Below the pieces are notes generated by a model. The model was not told the origin of the DNA. It worked only from the letters and a program-made list of their open reading frames with translations, and searched no databases. 64,000 nucleotides of DNA from Rhizobium sp. L43 (GTDB taxonomy: Bacteria > Pseudomonadota > Alphaproteobacteria > Rhizobiales > Rhizobiaceae), in assembly GCF_002531725.1 (NCBI RefSeq), contig NZ_NWSQ01000008.1:186001-250000 (forward strand), read 5' to 3'. This document shows positions 51,350 through 59,881 of this stretch, in pieces. Position numbers and translations under genes: made by a program. How positions within the stretch are numbered: the first letter of the stretch is position 1; each line of letters opens with the position of its first letter.

Positions 51350-53344
51350 ATGGCTTACTTTTCAACATACTTTAGATGGTTGTCAGGCCGGTGTTGTTGC
51401 ATGATCGCGGCTTACGCTAATGTCCAACGCGACGAATCAACTGCCAGCTTTTCATTCGCCGAGGCTCTCAACTCTCTGAAAACTGAAAATGATGCTGTCC
51501 GAAGGCGGAGCTCACGGCATGGTCTTTGGATCGCGGTTGCCGTTTATGTGGCCTTCGCACTTCCCGACCGTTGGCTGATCCCCGATGTTGCGCCTGTGAC
51601 CATCGCCGCGCGATTCGTCGTTGCAACGATCGCTCTGCTGGTTTTCGAGACCCTGCTTCTGGCAAAAGCGAAAACCGTCTGGCTTGACATCACATGTGCC
51701 GCTGCACTGCTTGTCGGCTATGTGGGCTGGCTTTACCCGGCGATTGACACGCGCGACGTCACCGCCATGTCATACTACATGATATTCGGCGCCATCTTCA
51801 TGATGGGCGCCAACCTCTTCTTCAGCTTCCCGTTTCGGCTTTCGGTGATCACTTCCAGCCTCGTTCTCTGCGCATTTTTCGTTACGATCGAGGAATTTTT
51901 TCCTTCAAGCCAAACCTACAAGCTCGCCTTCGGGATGTTCTACATTTCGTGCTTCGTCTTCACGTCTTTCGTCAATTGGCGATTGAACGTGGAGCGTCGA
52001 AACGTGTTGCTGAACGCGGCGGAGGCTCGCCACCAGCACTGGGAAGCGTCCGAGCGCGGAAGGTCACTGCTCGAGCTTTCCCATACCGATTACCTGACAG
52101 GCATAAGCAACAGACGCGCGCTGGATCGGCGCCTCGACGAATGCTGGGCCGCCTGGAAAGACGAACGCCGCGACTTCTCCGTGTTCCTCATCGACGTCGA
52201 CTTTTTCAAACGCTTCAATGATCGCTACGGACATCAGGAAGGAGACCGATGCCTGACTGTCATCGCCAATGCGCTGAAGGCGGTTGTCGAGACGTACGAT
52301 GGCATGATCGGCAGGTATGGTGGCGAGGAGTTTATCGTGGTCATGCCGGCGGCCCTCCCCAAGGCCGCGATGACGTGCGCCGAGAAGATCAGAATGGAAG
52401 TCGAGTCTCTTGCGATTGCTCACGACGAACGACCGGATGATATGTCGATCGTAACCGTCAGCATCGGCGTCGCCTTCACCCGCGAGAAAGTTGGAGAGAA
52501 AGTTGAACGAATAGTCCGGGAAGCCGACCTCGCTCTCTACAATGCCAAAGCAAGTGGCCGAAACTGCATTCGTAGTTTTGATCCGTTGTTGCCTCGCCCC
52601 GACGACTATGCTGGTAAACTCGTCCCGCTGCTGGCGGCCGCCATCGATCGCAAACTGGTCTCGCTCGTGTACCAACCGATCTTCGACGTGAACGGGAAAG
52701 CAAGAGCCGTCGAGGCTTTGATGCGCCTCAGGATGCCGGACGGCAGCGCGGTTTCGCCGAAGACATTCATTCCGGTTGCCGAACGAAGTGGCGCCATCCT
52801 CGAACTGGGCAAGTGGGCGATCGAGACGGCATGCCGTGACATACTGATGACCGATCGCATGGCGACCGTCAGCGTCAACGTGTCGCCGATACAACTGCGT
52901 TCCCCCGGCTTTGCCGCCAGCGTCGCTGAGATCCTTGCCCGGTGCGGGGTCTGCGGGTCGCGACTAGCCTTGGAAGTCACCGAGGGCCTGGACATGGATA
53001 TGCAGTCGGAGGTGCTTAAATGCATTGCCGATCTCAGGGCACTCGGCGTCGAGATCTGGCTTGACGACTTCGGCTGCGGCTTCGCGGGCCTCTCCTGGCT
53101 GAGGGCAATCGAGTTTCAGACGGTCAAGGTCGACAGGACCTTCCTGCACGACTGCTCGAACCCACGCGGTTTGACGATGCTTCAGGACATGGTTGCTCTC
53201 ATTCGCAATCGTGGGAATACGATCCTGGTGGAAGGCGTCGAAACGGCAGCACAATTTTCTCTTCTCAAGGATCTTCGCATCGACCGCGTCCAGGGCTTTC
53301 ATATGGGAATGCCGGTTAGCGCTGAACTTCTGAACGCGGCATAA
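51350..53344 (+). CDS. Membrane-bound GGDEF-EAL cyclic-di-GMP enzyme
   Basis: A 664-aa protein. An N-terminal membrane domain with about six helices (residues 60-225, for example LWIAVAVYVAFALPDRWLIP) precedes a diguanylate cyclase domain with intact GGEEF at 324-328 and a phosphodiesterase domain with EALMR at 455-459, NVSPIQLRS, LEVTEGLD, WLDDFGCGFAGLSWL and VKVDRTFL, so both active sites look complete. The RxxD inhibitory site before GGEEF is degenerate (ETYD). ATG 51350 has GGAGGG nine bases upstream; earlier starts lack one. It probably tunes c-di-GMP and thereby motility or biofilm formation. Confidence 0.88.
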   Translation: MAYFSTYFRWLSGRCCCMIAAYANVQRDESTASFSFAEALNSLKTENDAVRRRSSRHGLWIAVAVYVAFALPDRWLIPDVAPVTIAARFVVATIALLVFETLLLAKAKTVWLDITCAAALLVGYVGWLYPAIDTRDVTAMSYYMIFGAIFMMGANLFFSFPFRLSVITSSLVLCAFFVTIEEFFPSSQTYKLAFGMFYISCFVFTSFVNWRLNVERRNVLLNAAEARHQHWEASERGRSLLELSHTDYLTGISNRRALDRRLDECWAAWKDERRDFSVFLIDVDFFKRFNDRYGHQEGDRCLTVIANALKAVVETYDGMIGRYGGEEFIVVMPAALPKAAMTCAEKIRMEVESLAIAHDERPDDMSIVTVSIGVAFTREKVGEKVERIVREADLALYNAKASGRNCIRSFDPLLPRPDDYAGKLVPLLAAAIDRKLVSLVYQPIFDVNGKARAVEALMRLRMPDGSAVSPKTFIPVAERSGAILELGKWAIETACRDILMTDRMATVSVNVSPIQLRSPGFAASVAEILARCGVCGSRLALEVTEGLDMDMQSEVLKCIADLRALGVEIWLDDFGCGFAGLSWLRAIEFQTVKVDRTFLHDCSNPRGLTMLQDMVALIRNRGNTILVEGVETAAQFSLLKDLRIDRVQGFHMGMPVSAELLNAA

Positions 53345-53522
53345 CTCGACCTCAAGGTTTCCAGATGGCTCGGCGCGAAAGCAATTGAGCCATTTCGACG
53401 AGGGCTCGCCACCATTATCGGAAGTCTTGCTTTTAAACGGATCACGCCGTCTGATGTCGCGAGGCAACGGATCGCTGAAGGCATAGGATATTCGGCGGTT
53501 GAACCTGAGCATGAGGAGCAGG

Positions 53523-55175
53523 ATGGATCGCGTCAACAACCGGCAAACATCGACGCGCGAAGAGAGCGAAGCGCGCAGGCTTCAATATCTGACCTGGGAA
53601 CACATTGCGGCGGACCTCCGTCATCCAGCCCATCTGGCGCGCAAGGCGGAACTCCGGCGATCATGCGGTGCGGAGTTGGCGGAGACCTCCTACATCGCCG
53701 AGAATGCGGCAATCTTCACCGAGAGCCTGACGATGGGCGAACGGTCCTGGATTGCCGGGCATGCCCTCGTTCGAGGCCATGTGATCCTCGGCGACGATTG
53801 CACCATCAATCCCTATGCCTGCGTGTCCGGCACGGTGACGTGCGGCAACGGGGTTCGGATCGCTTCGCATGCATCGATCGTCGGCTTCAATCATGGTTTT
53901 GATGATCCTGATATTCCCATCCACCGCCAAGGCGTCATCAGCCTCGGCATCACGATCGGCGACGATGTCTGGATCGGCGCCAATTGCGTGATCCTCGATG
54001 GCGCCACGATTGGAAATGGTGCAGTGATCGCCGCCGGAGCGGTGGTCACGGGAGACATTCCCGCCCTGTCGATTGCCGGTGGCGTGCCGGCCAGGGTGCT
54101 GCGGAGCCGAGGCTCGGCGCCCAGGAAATCCGGCACTGGCGACATCGAAGATCAACTGGTCAGGCTCGGTCAGAAGGCGAAAGACCAATGGCCTGATGTC
54201 CTTGCACGCTGGAAAACGCAAGGGTCCTATGAATCGCTGGAAGCAGACGGCATCAGGCGACCGGCGATCCGGCATCTGTGCGATGCAATCGAGATTGCTG
54301 CCGGCTTCGGCCATCTGCCGCCCGACCTCGATGCGCCGGAGGCGGTCGAGCTTCTCCAAGGTCTGCAGGAACAAGAGACCGGCCTTTTCCCGGAAGAGCA
54401 TGCGCGAGAGCACGGGAGGGCATTGAGGGATGACCCAAAGGCGCTCTATAACGTCCTTGCGGTTGGCTATGCGCTTGAACTGCTTGGTTCCGCTCCACGC
54501 CAACCTGTCCATGCGGTCGAGCTCGGCGCCGGAGAACTGGATGAATGGCTGAGCGCCCTGCCCTGGTCGACCCGGGCGTGGCATGCCGGCAGCGTCGTCG
54601 ATGCGATCGGAACCGCCATGTACTTCAATGCGGCGTATTTCGGCATCGGGCATTCCCGGCAGGAACTCTTCGAGTGGCTGAGCCGGAATGCCGACAGCGT
54701 TTCGGGGCTATGGGGTAGGCCGACCGCTGGGGAAGGATGGCTCCAACCGGTGAACGGCTTTTATCGCCTGACGCGTGGCACTTACGCCCAGTTCGGCGTG
54801 GCACTTCCCCACCCGCACGCCTCACTCGAAACCGTTCACCTCAACTACCGCAACCACAACGGCTTCGTTGCCGAGAAATACAATGCGTGCAACCTGCTCG
54901 ATACGATCCATCCCCTGCTGCTGATTGCCCGGCAGACCGATTACAGGCGGGCCGATGGCGAGGCAATCGCCCGCAATCTCATCGCAAGAGCTCTGGACAG
55001 ATGGCGGGATGGCGAGGGATTTTCGTTCGCCGACGGCGGTGAACCGAGCCTGCAGGGGACGGAAATGTGGCTTTCCGTCATTCACCTGGCTGCCGATTTC
55101 CTGGGACTGGCAGATCGCTTCGCCTTCGTCCCGAAAGGCGTTCATCGAACGGCCACGCCCGGGCTGGGTTTATGA
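53523..55175 (+). CDS. Hexapeptide acyltransferase fused to a helical toroid-like domain
   Basis: A 550-aa protein. Residues about 60-200 are a left-handed beta-helix of the LbetaH type (SWIAGHALVRGHVILGDDCT; ISLGITIGDDVWIGANCVIL; TIGNGAVIAAGAVVTGDIPA) with catalytic-type His in SIVGFNHGF. The remaining 330 residues are helical with repeated aromatic/Asp segments (WLQPVNGFYRLTRGTYAQFG; HNGFVAEKYNACNLLDTIHP) reminiscent of alpha/alpha barrels. AGGAG precedes ATG 53523. Fusion of an O-acetyltransferase with such a domain is unusual; the acceptor, perhaps a polysaccharide or natural product, is unknown. Confidence 0.72.
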   Translation: MDRVNNRQTSTREESEARRLQYLTWEHIAADLRHPAHLARKAELRRSCGAELAETSYIAENAAIFTESLTMGERSWIAGHALVRGHVILGDDCTINPYACVSGTVTCGNGVRIASHASIVGFNHGFDDPDIPIHRQGVISLGITIGDDVWIGANCVILDGATIGNGAVIAAGAVVTGDIPALSIAGGVPARVLRSRGSAPRKSGTGDIEDQLVRLGQKAKDQWPDVLARWKTQGSYESLEADGIRRPAIRHLCDAIEIAAGFGHLPPDLDAPEAVELLQGLQEQETGLFPEEHAREHGRALRDDPKALYNVLAVGYALELLGSAPRQPVHAVELGAGELDEWLSALPWSTRAWHAGSVVDAIGTAMYFNAAYFGIGHSRQELFEWLSRNADSVSGLWGRPTAGEGWLQPVNGFYRLTRGTYAQFGVALPHPHASLETVHLNYRNHNGFVAEKYNACNLLDTIHPLLLIARQTDYRRADGEAIARNLIARALDRWRDGEGFSFADGGEPSLQGTEMWLSVIHLAADFLGLADRFAFVPKGVHRTATPGLGL

Positions 55176-55197
55176 TTATGACTTTGCGAGCAGCGGC

Positions 55198-56085
55198 TTA
55201 ACCATGCAGGGAGGCCGTCAGCCAGGCGGCGGCGAGGTCGCGGGCATTGCTTCGCTTGGCTTTGACGGGCACGATGACGTTGTAACGATCTTCCGCGGCA
55301 AGCTCGCTTTCCTCGGCGCGCACCAGGGTTCCGTCCTCGAGAAAGGTGCCGATGAGCATGCGCCATCCCAAGGCAATCCCCTGCCCGGCGCGCGCAGCGG
55401 CGATGGTCTCTGTGTAATGGCTGAACCGAAGCGACGGCTTGACCTCGATATTGGCGCCGGTGAGCGAAACCCATTGCGACCAGCTATACCAGGAACGATC
55501 GACAACATCGGTTTCGATGAATTCGTCGGCCGAGCCGAGCGGACCATCTCCCCGACGCCGGAGATAGTCTGGAGAGCAGACGGGGGAAATGACGTCGCCG
55601 TGCGAGGCAATCACCGTCCCATCGCTGAAGGGCGGCAGGCCGTAGCGGATCGCCACATCGACCTCTCCGCCGTCGAGAGCGATCGGGCTGTCCTGGGATA
55701 TCACCCGCACCAGAATGCCGGGATTGGCCCGGCGGAATTCGGCCAGCCGCGGCAGCAGCCAGAAGGAGGAGAATGCTACCGTCGCCCCGATCGTCACCAC
55801 GTCCTGGCTGCGCGACTGGATCGCCTCCACGCTTTCGGCGATATCGGCAAAGCTCTTCGCCAGCGTTGCGCCGAGGCTGATGCATGCCGCCGTCGGCTCG
55901 ATCGCCCGGTGCTTGCGCACGAATAGGGGCTGGCCGAGCTCCTCCTCCAGCGAGGCAATCTGCCTGCTGACTGCTGCTTGGGTGACGCCGAGCTCGCTCG
56001 CTGCCAGGGTGAAGCTTTTCCTGCGCAGCACGGCCTCCAGTGTCACCAGTGCGGTCAGCGACGGAAGCCGTCTTCGGAATTGCAT
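55198..56085 (-). CDS. LysR family regulator (GcvA type)
   Basis: A 295-aa regulator. The N-terminus RLPSLTALVTLEAVLRRKSF and SELGVTQAAVSRQIASLEEE are the GcvA-type HTH; the effector domain begins near residue 90. It is divergent from the Rieske oxygenase operon with 109 bases between, and repeats TCACATGAGA / TCACATAAGA flank that gap, so it likely controls the operon. Confidence 0.9.
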   Translation of the reverse strand: MQFRRRLPSLTALVTLEAVLRRKSFTLAASELGVTQAAVSRQIASLEEELGQPLFVRKHRAIEPTAACISLGATLAKSFADIAESVEAIQSRSQDVVTIGATVAFSSFWLLPRLAEFRRANPGILVRVISQDSPIALDGGEVDVAIRYGLPPFSDGTVIASHGDVISPVCSPDYLRRRGDGPLGSADEFIETDVVDRSWYSWSQWVSLTGANIEVKPSLRFSHYTETIAAARAGQGIALGWRMLIGTFLEDGTLVRAEESELAAEDRYNVIVPVKAKRSNARDLAAAWLTASLHG

Positions 56086-56097
56086 CTCGGAGCCCTT

Positions 56098-56187
56098 TCA
56101 CATGAGAAAATATTATGCGAACGTGATTTTTTATGCCGTTGAAAGCCCCGCGCTGCAAGCGCAATCTAGGGAAACTCTCACATAAGA
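56098..56187. promoter_or_regulatory. Divergent promoter with direct repeats
   Basis: TCACATGAGA (56098-56107) and TCACATAAGA (56178-56187) are direct repeats 80 bases apart, one beside each start codon of the LysR and oxygenase genes. They may be regulator sites. The middle (56108-56140) is AT-rich, as expected of a promoter. Confidence 0.4.
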
Positions 56188-56194
56188 GGTTCTC

Positions 56195-57448
56195 ATGCTA
56201 AACAGGCTCCCATCTTCCATTTCAGCGCTGCTCGACTCCCGCTCTGAAGGCCATTCGCTGCCGGCCGGCCTCTATGTCAGAGACGACGTGTTCGAAGCAG
56301 ACATCGATGTCTTCTTCCACAAGCACTGGATCTGTGTCGGCCTCGACTGTGATGTTCCCGAAGCCGGCGACGCCACGGTCATCGATATCGGCAAGACGAG
56401 CCTGATCCTTCTGCGCGACGACGACGGCGAAATCCGCGTCCTGCACAATGTCTGCCGCCATCGCGGCTCCCGCCTCCTCGATCCGGGCAAGACGATCGTT
56501 TCGAAGCTCGTCTGTCCCTATCACACCTGGACCTACGAGCTGACGGGCGAACTCAGCTACGCCCCCCATATGGGCAAGGATTTCGACAAGGACTGTCACG
56601 GCCTGAAGCCGGTCACCTTCAAATCGATCGGCGGCCTGATTTACGTCTGCCTGTCCGACAATCCGCCCGAAGACATTGCCGGCCTCGAACAGGCGATGGT
56701 CGAGCGCCTCGCCCCCTACGATATCCGCAATGCCAAGATCGCTCACCAGACCGACGTCATCGAGGACGGCAATTGGAAGCTGACGATGGAGAACAATCGC
56801 GAGTGCTATCACTGCTCCGCCAACCACCCGGAACTCTGCGTCTCCTTCGTCGATCTCGACTTCGGCTTCGATCCCGAAACGCTGAGCCCGGAAGACCGTG
56901 AGCAGGCAGAGGAGCACCTCCGGCTTTACGAGGAACGCACGCAGGCATGGGAGGCCGACGGTTTCCCCTCGGCTGCCGTCGAGCAGCTCACCGACTGCGC
57001 CACGAACTTCCGCACGCAGCGGCTGATCATCTCAGGCGCCGGCGAATCCCAGACCCACGACGCCACCGCGGCATCGTCCAAACTTCTCGGACAGATGACC
57101 CGCAAGGATCTCGGCGACACCCACCTCTGGGGCCATAACAGCTGGAACCACTTCATGGGCGATCATGCGGTCGTGGCGACCGTCATTCCGCTCTCGGCCG
57201 GCAGGACGCTGGTCAGGACCAAGTGGCTGGTGCACAAGGATGCCGTCGAAGGGGTCGATTACGACCTCGACAAGCTGACGGATGTCTGGGTGGCAACCAC
57301 GGACCAGGACGCCGACCTCGTCGCCCGCTCCCATGCCGGCGCGCTCGATCCCGCCTATCAGCCGGGTCCCTATTCCCGTTTCTCCGAGACGAACCTCGAC
57401 AAGTTCGCCACCTGGTACATCGACCGGATGCGCGCTCATGGATACTAG
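56195..57448 (+). CDS. Rieske oxygenase alpha subunit, betaine demethylase type
   Basis: A 417-aa non-haem iron oxygenase. The Rieske [2Fe-2S] ligands are C87, H89, C107 and H110 (CRH, 17 residues, CPYH); the mononuclear iron site is NRECYHCSANH plus an Asp in TTDQDADLV. Length and motifs fit the GbcA (glycine betaine) and Stc2 (stachydrine) N-demethylases, which oxidatively remove a methyl group as formaldehyde. AAGAGG precedes the start. The reductase gene overlaps its end by 11 bases. The ProU-type transporter nearby supports a betaine-like substrate, but which one is open. Confidence 0.88.
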   Translation: MLNRLPSSISALLDSRSEGHSLPAGLYVRDDVFEADIDVFFHKHWICVGLDCDVPEAGDATVIDIGKTSLILLRDDDGEIRVLHNVCRHRGSRLLDPGKTIVSKLVCPYHTWTYELTGELSYAPHMGKDFDKDCHGLKPVTFKSIGGLIYVCLSDNPPEDIAGLEQAMVERLAPYDIRNAKIAHQTDVIEDGNWKLTMENNRECYHCSANHPELCVSFVDLDFGFDPETLSPEDREQAEEHLRLYEERTQAWEADGFPSAAVEQLTDCATNFRTQRLIISGAGESQTHDATAASSKLLGQMTRKDLGDTHLWGHNSWNHFMGDHAVVATVIPLSAGRTLVRTKWLVHKDAVEGVDYDLDKLTDVWVATTDQDADLVARSHAGALDPAYQPGPYSRFSETNLDKFATWYIDRMRAHGY

Positions 57449-58529
57449 GACCCCGCAAGCGCCGCTCGCAAAGGCCGTCCGTCACGACTTCTGGAACCCC
57501 GAGGAAGACGACGCGCTCGTCTGCCTCGACGTCCAGCAGGAGACCCATGACGTCAAGACGTTCACCTTCGCCTCCCCTAACGGCAAGCGCTTCGCCTTCA
57601 AGGCCGGACAGTATTTTCTGTTCGACCTGGAACACAATGGAGAGCCTGAAAGCCGGTGCTACAGCATCTCCTCTTCGCCGCATCGCACGAACGCCTTTTC
57701 CGTGACGGTGAAGCGCGTTCCGGGCGGCAAGATCTCCAACTGGCTTCACGACACGCTGGTGGCGGGGGCAACCGTCAAGGCGAATGGTCCGCTTGGCCAT
57801 TTCGTCAGGTCTGAGGCGTCGGGACATAAGCTTCTGCTGCTCTCGGGCGGCTCCGGCATCACCCCGGTCATGTCCATTCTGCGTGAACTCGCCGACAGCT
57901 GCGAACCCGCCGACGTCGTTTTCATGCACGCCGCGCGCACGCCGCAGGATCTGATCTTCCGCGACGAGCTCGCCTGCATCGCCCGCAGGCTGAAGGGCCT
58001 TCGGCTCCACTTCCTCCCGGAGACCGTCGCGGGCGAAGCGTCCTGGCCGGGTCTCACCGGCCGGATTTCGGCGGACTATGTCAGGCTCGCGGTTCCCGAT
58101 ATTGCCGAACGGACCGTGATGTGCTGCGGCCCCGCCCCGTTCATGGCGGCAGCACGCCGCATTTCCGCCGAGCTCGGCGTCCCCGCCTCGCATTATCTGG
58201 AGGAAAGCTTCGACGCCGCCGTCATCGACGAACCTGACATTCCTGCGGTTCAGGAGGCAGCCGCCAAGGTCTTTCAGGTGACCTTCTCGAAGCAGGCCCG
58301 CAGCATCGAGGTCACAGGCGACCAGAGCGTACTCTCCTGCGCGAAAAAGACGGGCGTCAGAATTCCGTCCTCCTGTGCCAACGGCGTTTGCGGCACCTGC
58401 AAGTCGAAACTGACATCAGGCACGGTCGACATGAACCACAATGGCGGAATCCGCCAGAGGGAAATCGACGCCGGCTTTTTCCTGCCCTGCTGCTCGAAGC
58501 CGCTCAGCGATCTCGTTATCGAACGCTGA
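57438..58529 (+). CDS. Oxygenase reductase, FAD/NAD(P) and [2Fe-2S] domains (GbcB-like)
   Basis: A 363-aa electron donor for the Rieske oxygenase. An FAD domain (RCYSISSSP near residue 75), a NAD(P) domain (LLSGGSGITPVMSILREL; CCGPAPFMAAARR) and a C-terminal plant-type ferredoxin domain (C-ANGV-C-GT-C, then CC in LPCCSKP) occur in the order typical of GbcB. It starts inside the last codons of the oxygenase gene, so the pair is translationally coupled. Confidence 0.9.
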   Translation: MDTRTPQAPLAKAVRHDFWNPEEDDALVCLDVQQETHDVKTFTFASPNGKRFAFKAGQYFLFDLEHNGEPESRCYSISSSPHRTNAFSVTVKRVPGGKISNWLHDTLVAGATVKANGPLGHFVRSEASGHKLLLLSGGSGITPVMSILRELADSCEPADVVFMHAARTPQDLIFRDELACIARRLKGLRLHFLPETVAGEASWPGLTGRISADYVRLAVPDIAERTVMCCGPAPFMAAARRISAELGVPASHYLEESFDAAVIDEPDIPAVQEAAAKVFQVTFSKQARSIEVTGDQSVLSCAKKTGVRIPSSCANGVCGTCKSKLTSGTVDMNHNGGIRQREIDAGFFLPCCSKPLSDLVIER

Positions 58530-58569
58530 GCGACAGCGCATTGCTCACCGACAACAGGGGATCACTCGG

Positions 58570-59850
58570 ATGTTGCGAGACGAAAACGGTGCCGTCGAGC
58601 TGACCGGCTCGGCAGTCTTCAAGGACGAACGGAAGCAGGCTTACCTCAACCCCGATGGAGCGGACCGGCCTCTCATCAGTCCCGTGCCGGCCGCGACCCT
58701 CGACCGGGCGCGCCGCTACCGGCTGGAGCGGCTGCGCATGAAGATGCGCGAATGGGATTGCGGCGCCCTGCTGCTCTACGATCCCGTCAACATCCGCTAT
58801 GCCTTCGACTCGTCGAACATGAGCATCTGGACGATGCATAATCCGTCACGGTACGCATTGATCCTGGCTGACGGCCCGGCCATCATTTTCGAATTCGAAG
58901 GCGCCGAGCACGTCAATGACGGGCTTCCCGGCATCGATGAGATCCGGCCGTCGAAATCCTGGATCTTCTTCACGGCAGGCAACCTCATAGAAACCCGCCT
59001 GAAAGCCTGGGCGGACGAGATCGCCGACATCGTGAAGGGGAATGGCGGCAACAGGCGCATCGCCGTGGACAGGCTCGAACCATCCGGCGCGTTCGAACTC
59101 ACGGAACGCGGATTTACCCTCCTCGACGGCCAGGAACTGGCAGAACGGGCGCGGTCGATCAAGAGTGCGGAGGAAATCGAGCTGATGCGCTGGACGATCC
59201 GCGTCTGCGAAGCAGGCATGGCGCGCATGTACGAAGCGTCCGAACCGAGCCGCACCGAGCGGGAGATCTGGGCCGAGCTTCACTTCGAAAACGCACGCAG
59301 CGGCGGTGAGTGGCTGGAGACCAAGCTGCTCACCGCCGGCCCACGAACGAACCCGTGGTATCAGGAATGTTCGGACTACGTCATCAAGCGCGGCGAGATG
59401 ATATCCTTCGATACCGACATGATCGGCCCCTACGGCTATTGCGCCGACCTCTCGCGCTCATGGACATCCGGCCATGTGGCGATGAACGCCAAGCAGAAGG
59501 AACTTTACGCGGCTGCCAGGGACCAGATCGAGCACAATCTTTCCGTGATCAGGCCCGGCATGACGTTCCGGGAATTCAACGAACTGTCCTGGCGGATTCC
59601 GGAGAAATACCAGCCTTATCGCTATACGCTTGCCCTGCACGGCACCGGCATGGCCGACGAATGGCCGGGGATCCTGCTGCATCCGGATTTCGATCCCGAT
59701 TTCAGCGGCGTCATCGAGGAGGGCATGGTGCTCAACGTCGAAAGCCTGATCGCCGAAGCCGGATCCGAGAGCATCAAACTGGAAACCCAGGCGCTGATCA
59801 CAGCCAAGGGCGCGGAGCGACTGGACAGTTTCCCGTGGGAAGAGATCTGA
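58570..59850 (+). CDS. M24 family (creatinase fold) protein, DddP-like
   Basis: A 426-aa protein of the M24 metallopeptidase superfamily. Candidate metal ligands are D281, D283, D293, H357, E391 and E405, and D363 is also present. Their spacing (two, ten and 64 residues, then D six after the His) matches what I recall for the DMSP lyase DddP (D295, D297, D307, H371, E406, E421, base D377), not the 11-residue Asp spacing usual in M24 peptidases. It follows the Rieske/reductase genes in one operon. DMSP lysis, or cleavage of another betaine-like compound, is possible; ectoine hydrolase- or creatinase-type activity is the alternative. Confidence 0.78.
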   Translation: MLRDENGAVELTGSAVFKDERKQAYLNPDGADRPLISPVPAATLDRARRYRLERLRMKMREWDCGALLLYDPVNIRYAFDSSNMSIWTMHNPSRYALILADGPAIIFEFEGAEHVNDGLPGIDEIRPSKSWIFFTAGNLIETRLKAWADEIADIVKGNGGNRRIAVDRLEPSGAFELTERGFTLLDGQELAERARSIKSAEEIELMRWTIRVCEAGMARMYEASEPSRTEREIWAELHFENARSGGEWLETKLLTAGPRTNPWYQECSDYVIKRGEMISFDTDMIGPYGYCADLSRSWTSGHVAMNAKQKELYAAARDQIEHNLSVIRPGMTFREFNELSWRIPEKYQPYRYTLALHGTGMADEWPGILLHPDFDPDFSGVIEEGMVLNVESLIAEAGSESIKLETQALITAKGAERLDSFPWEEI

Positions 59851-59853
59851 ACC

Positions 59854-59878
59854 AGAGCATGATGCCGAAAACTGTGAG
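59854..59878. repeat. Half of a rhizobial palindromic repeat
   Basis: CAGAGCATGATGCCGAAAA then CTGTGAGCGG. This closely resembles the left half of a widespread Rhizobium intergenic palindrome (AGCATGATGCCGAAAAGTGTG...). The inverted right half is missing; the araC-type gene ends immediately after. Confidence 0.5.
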
Positions 59879-59881
59879 CGG

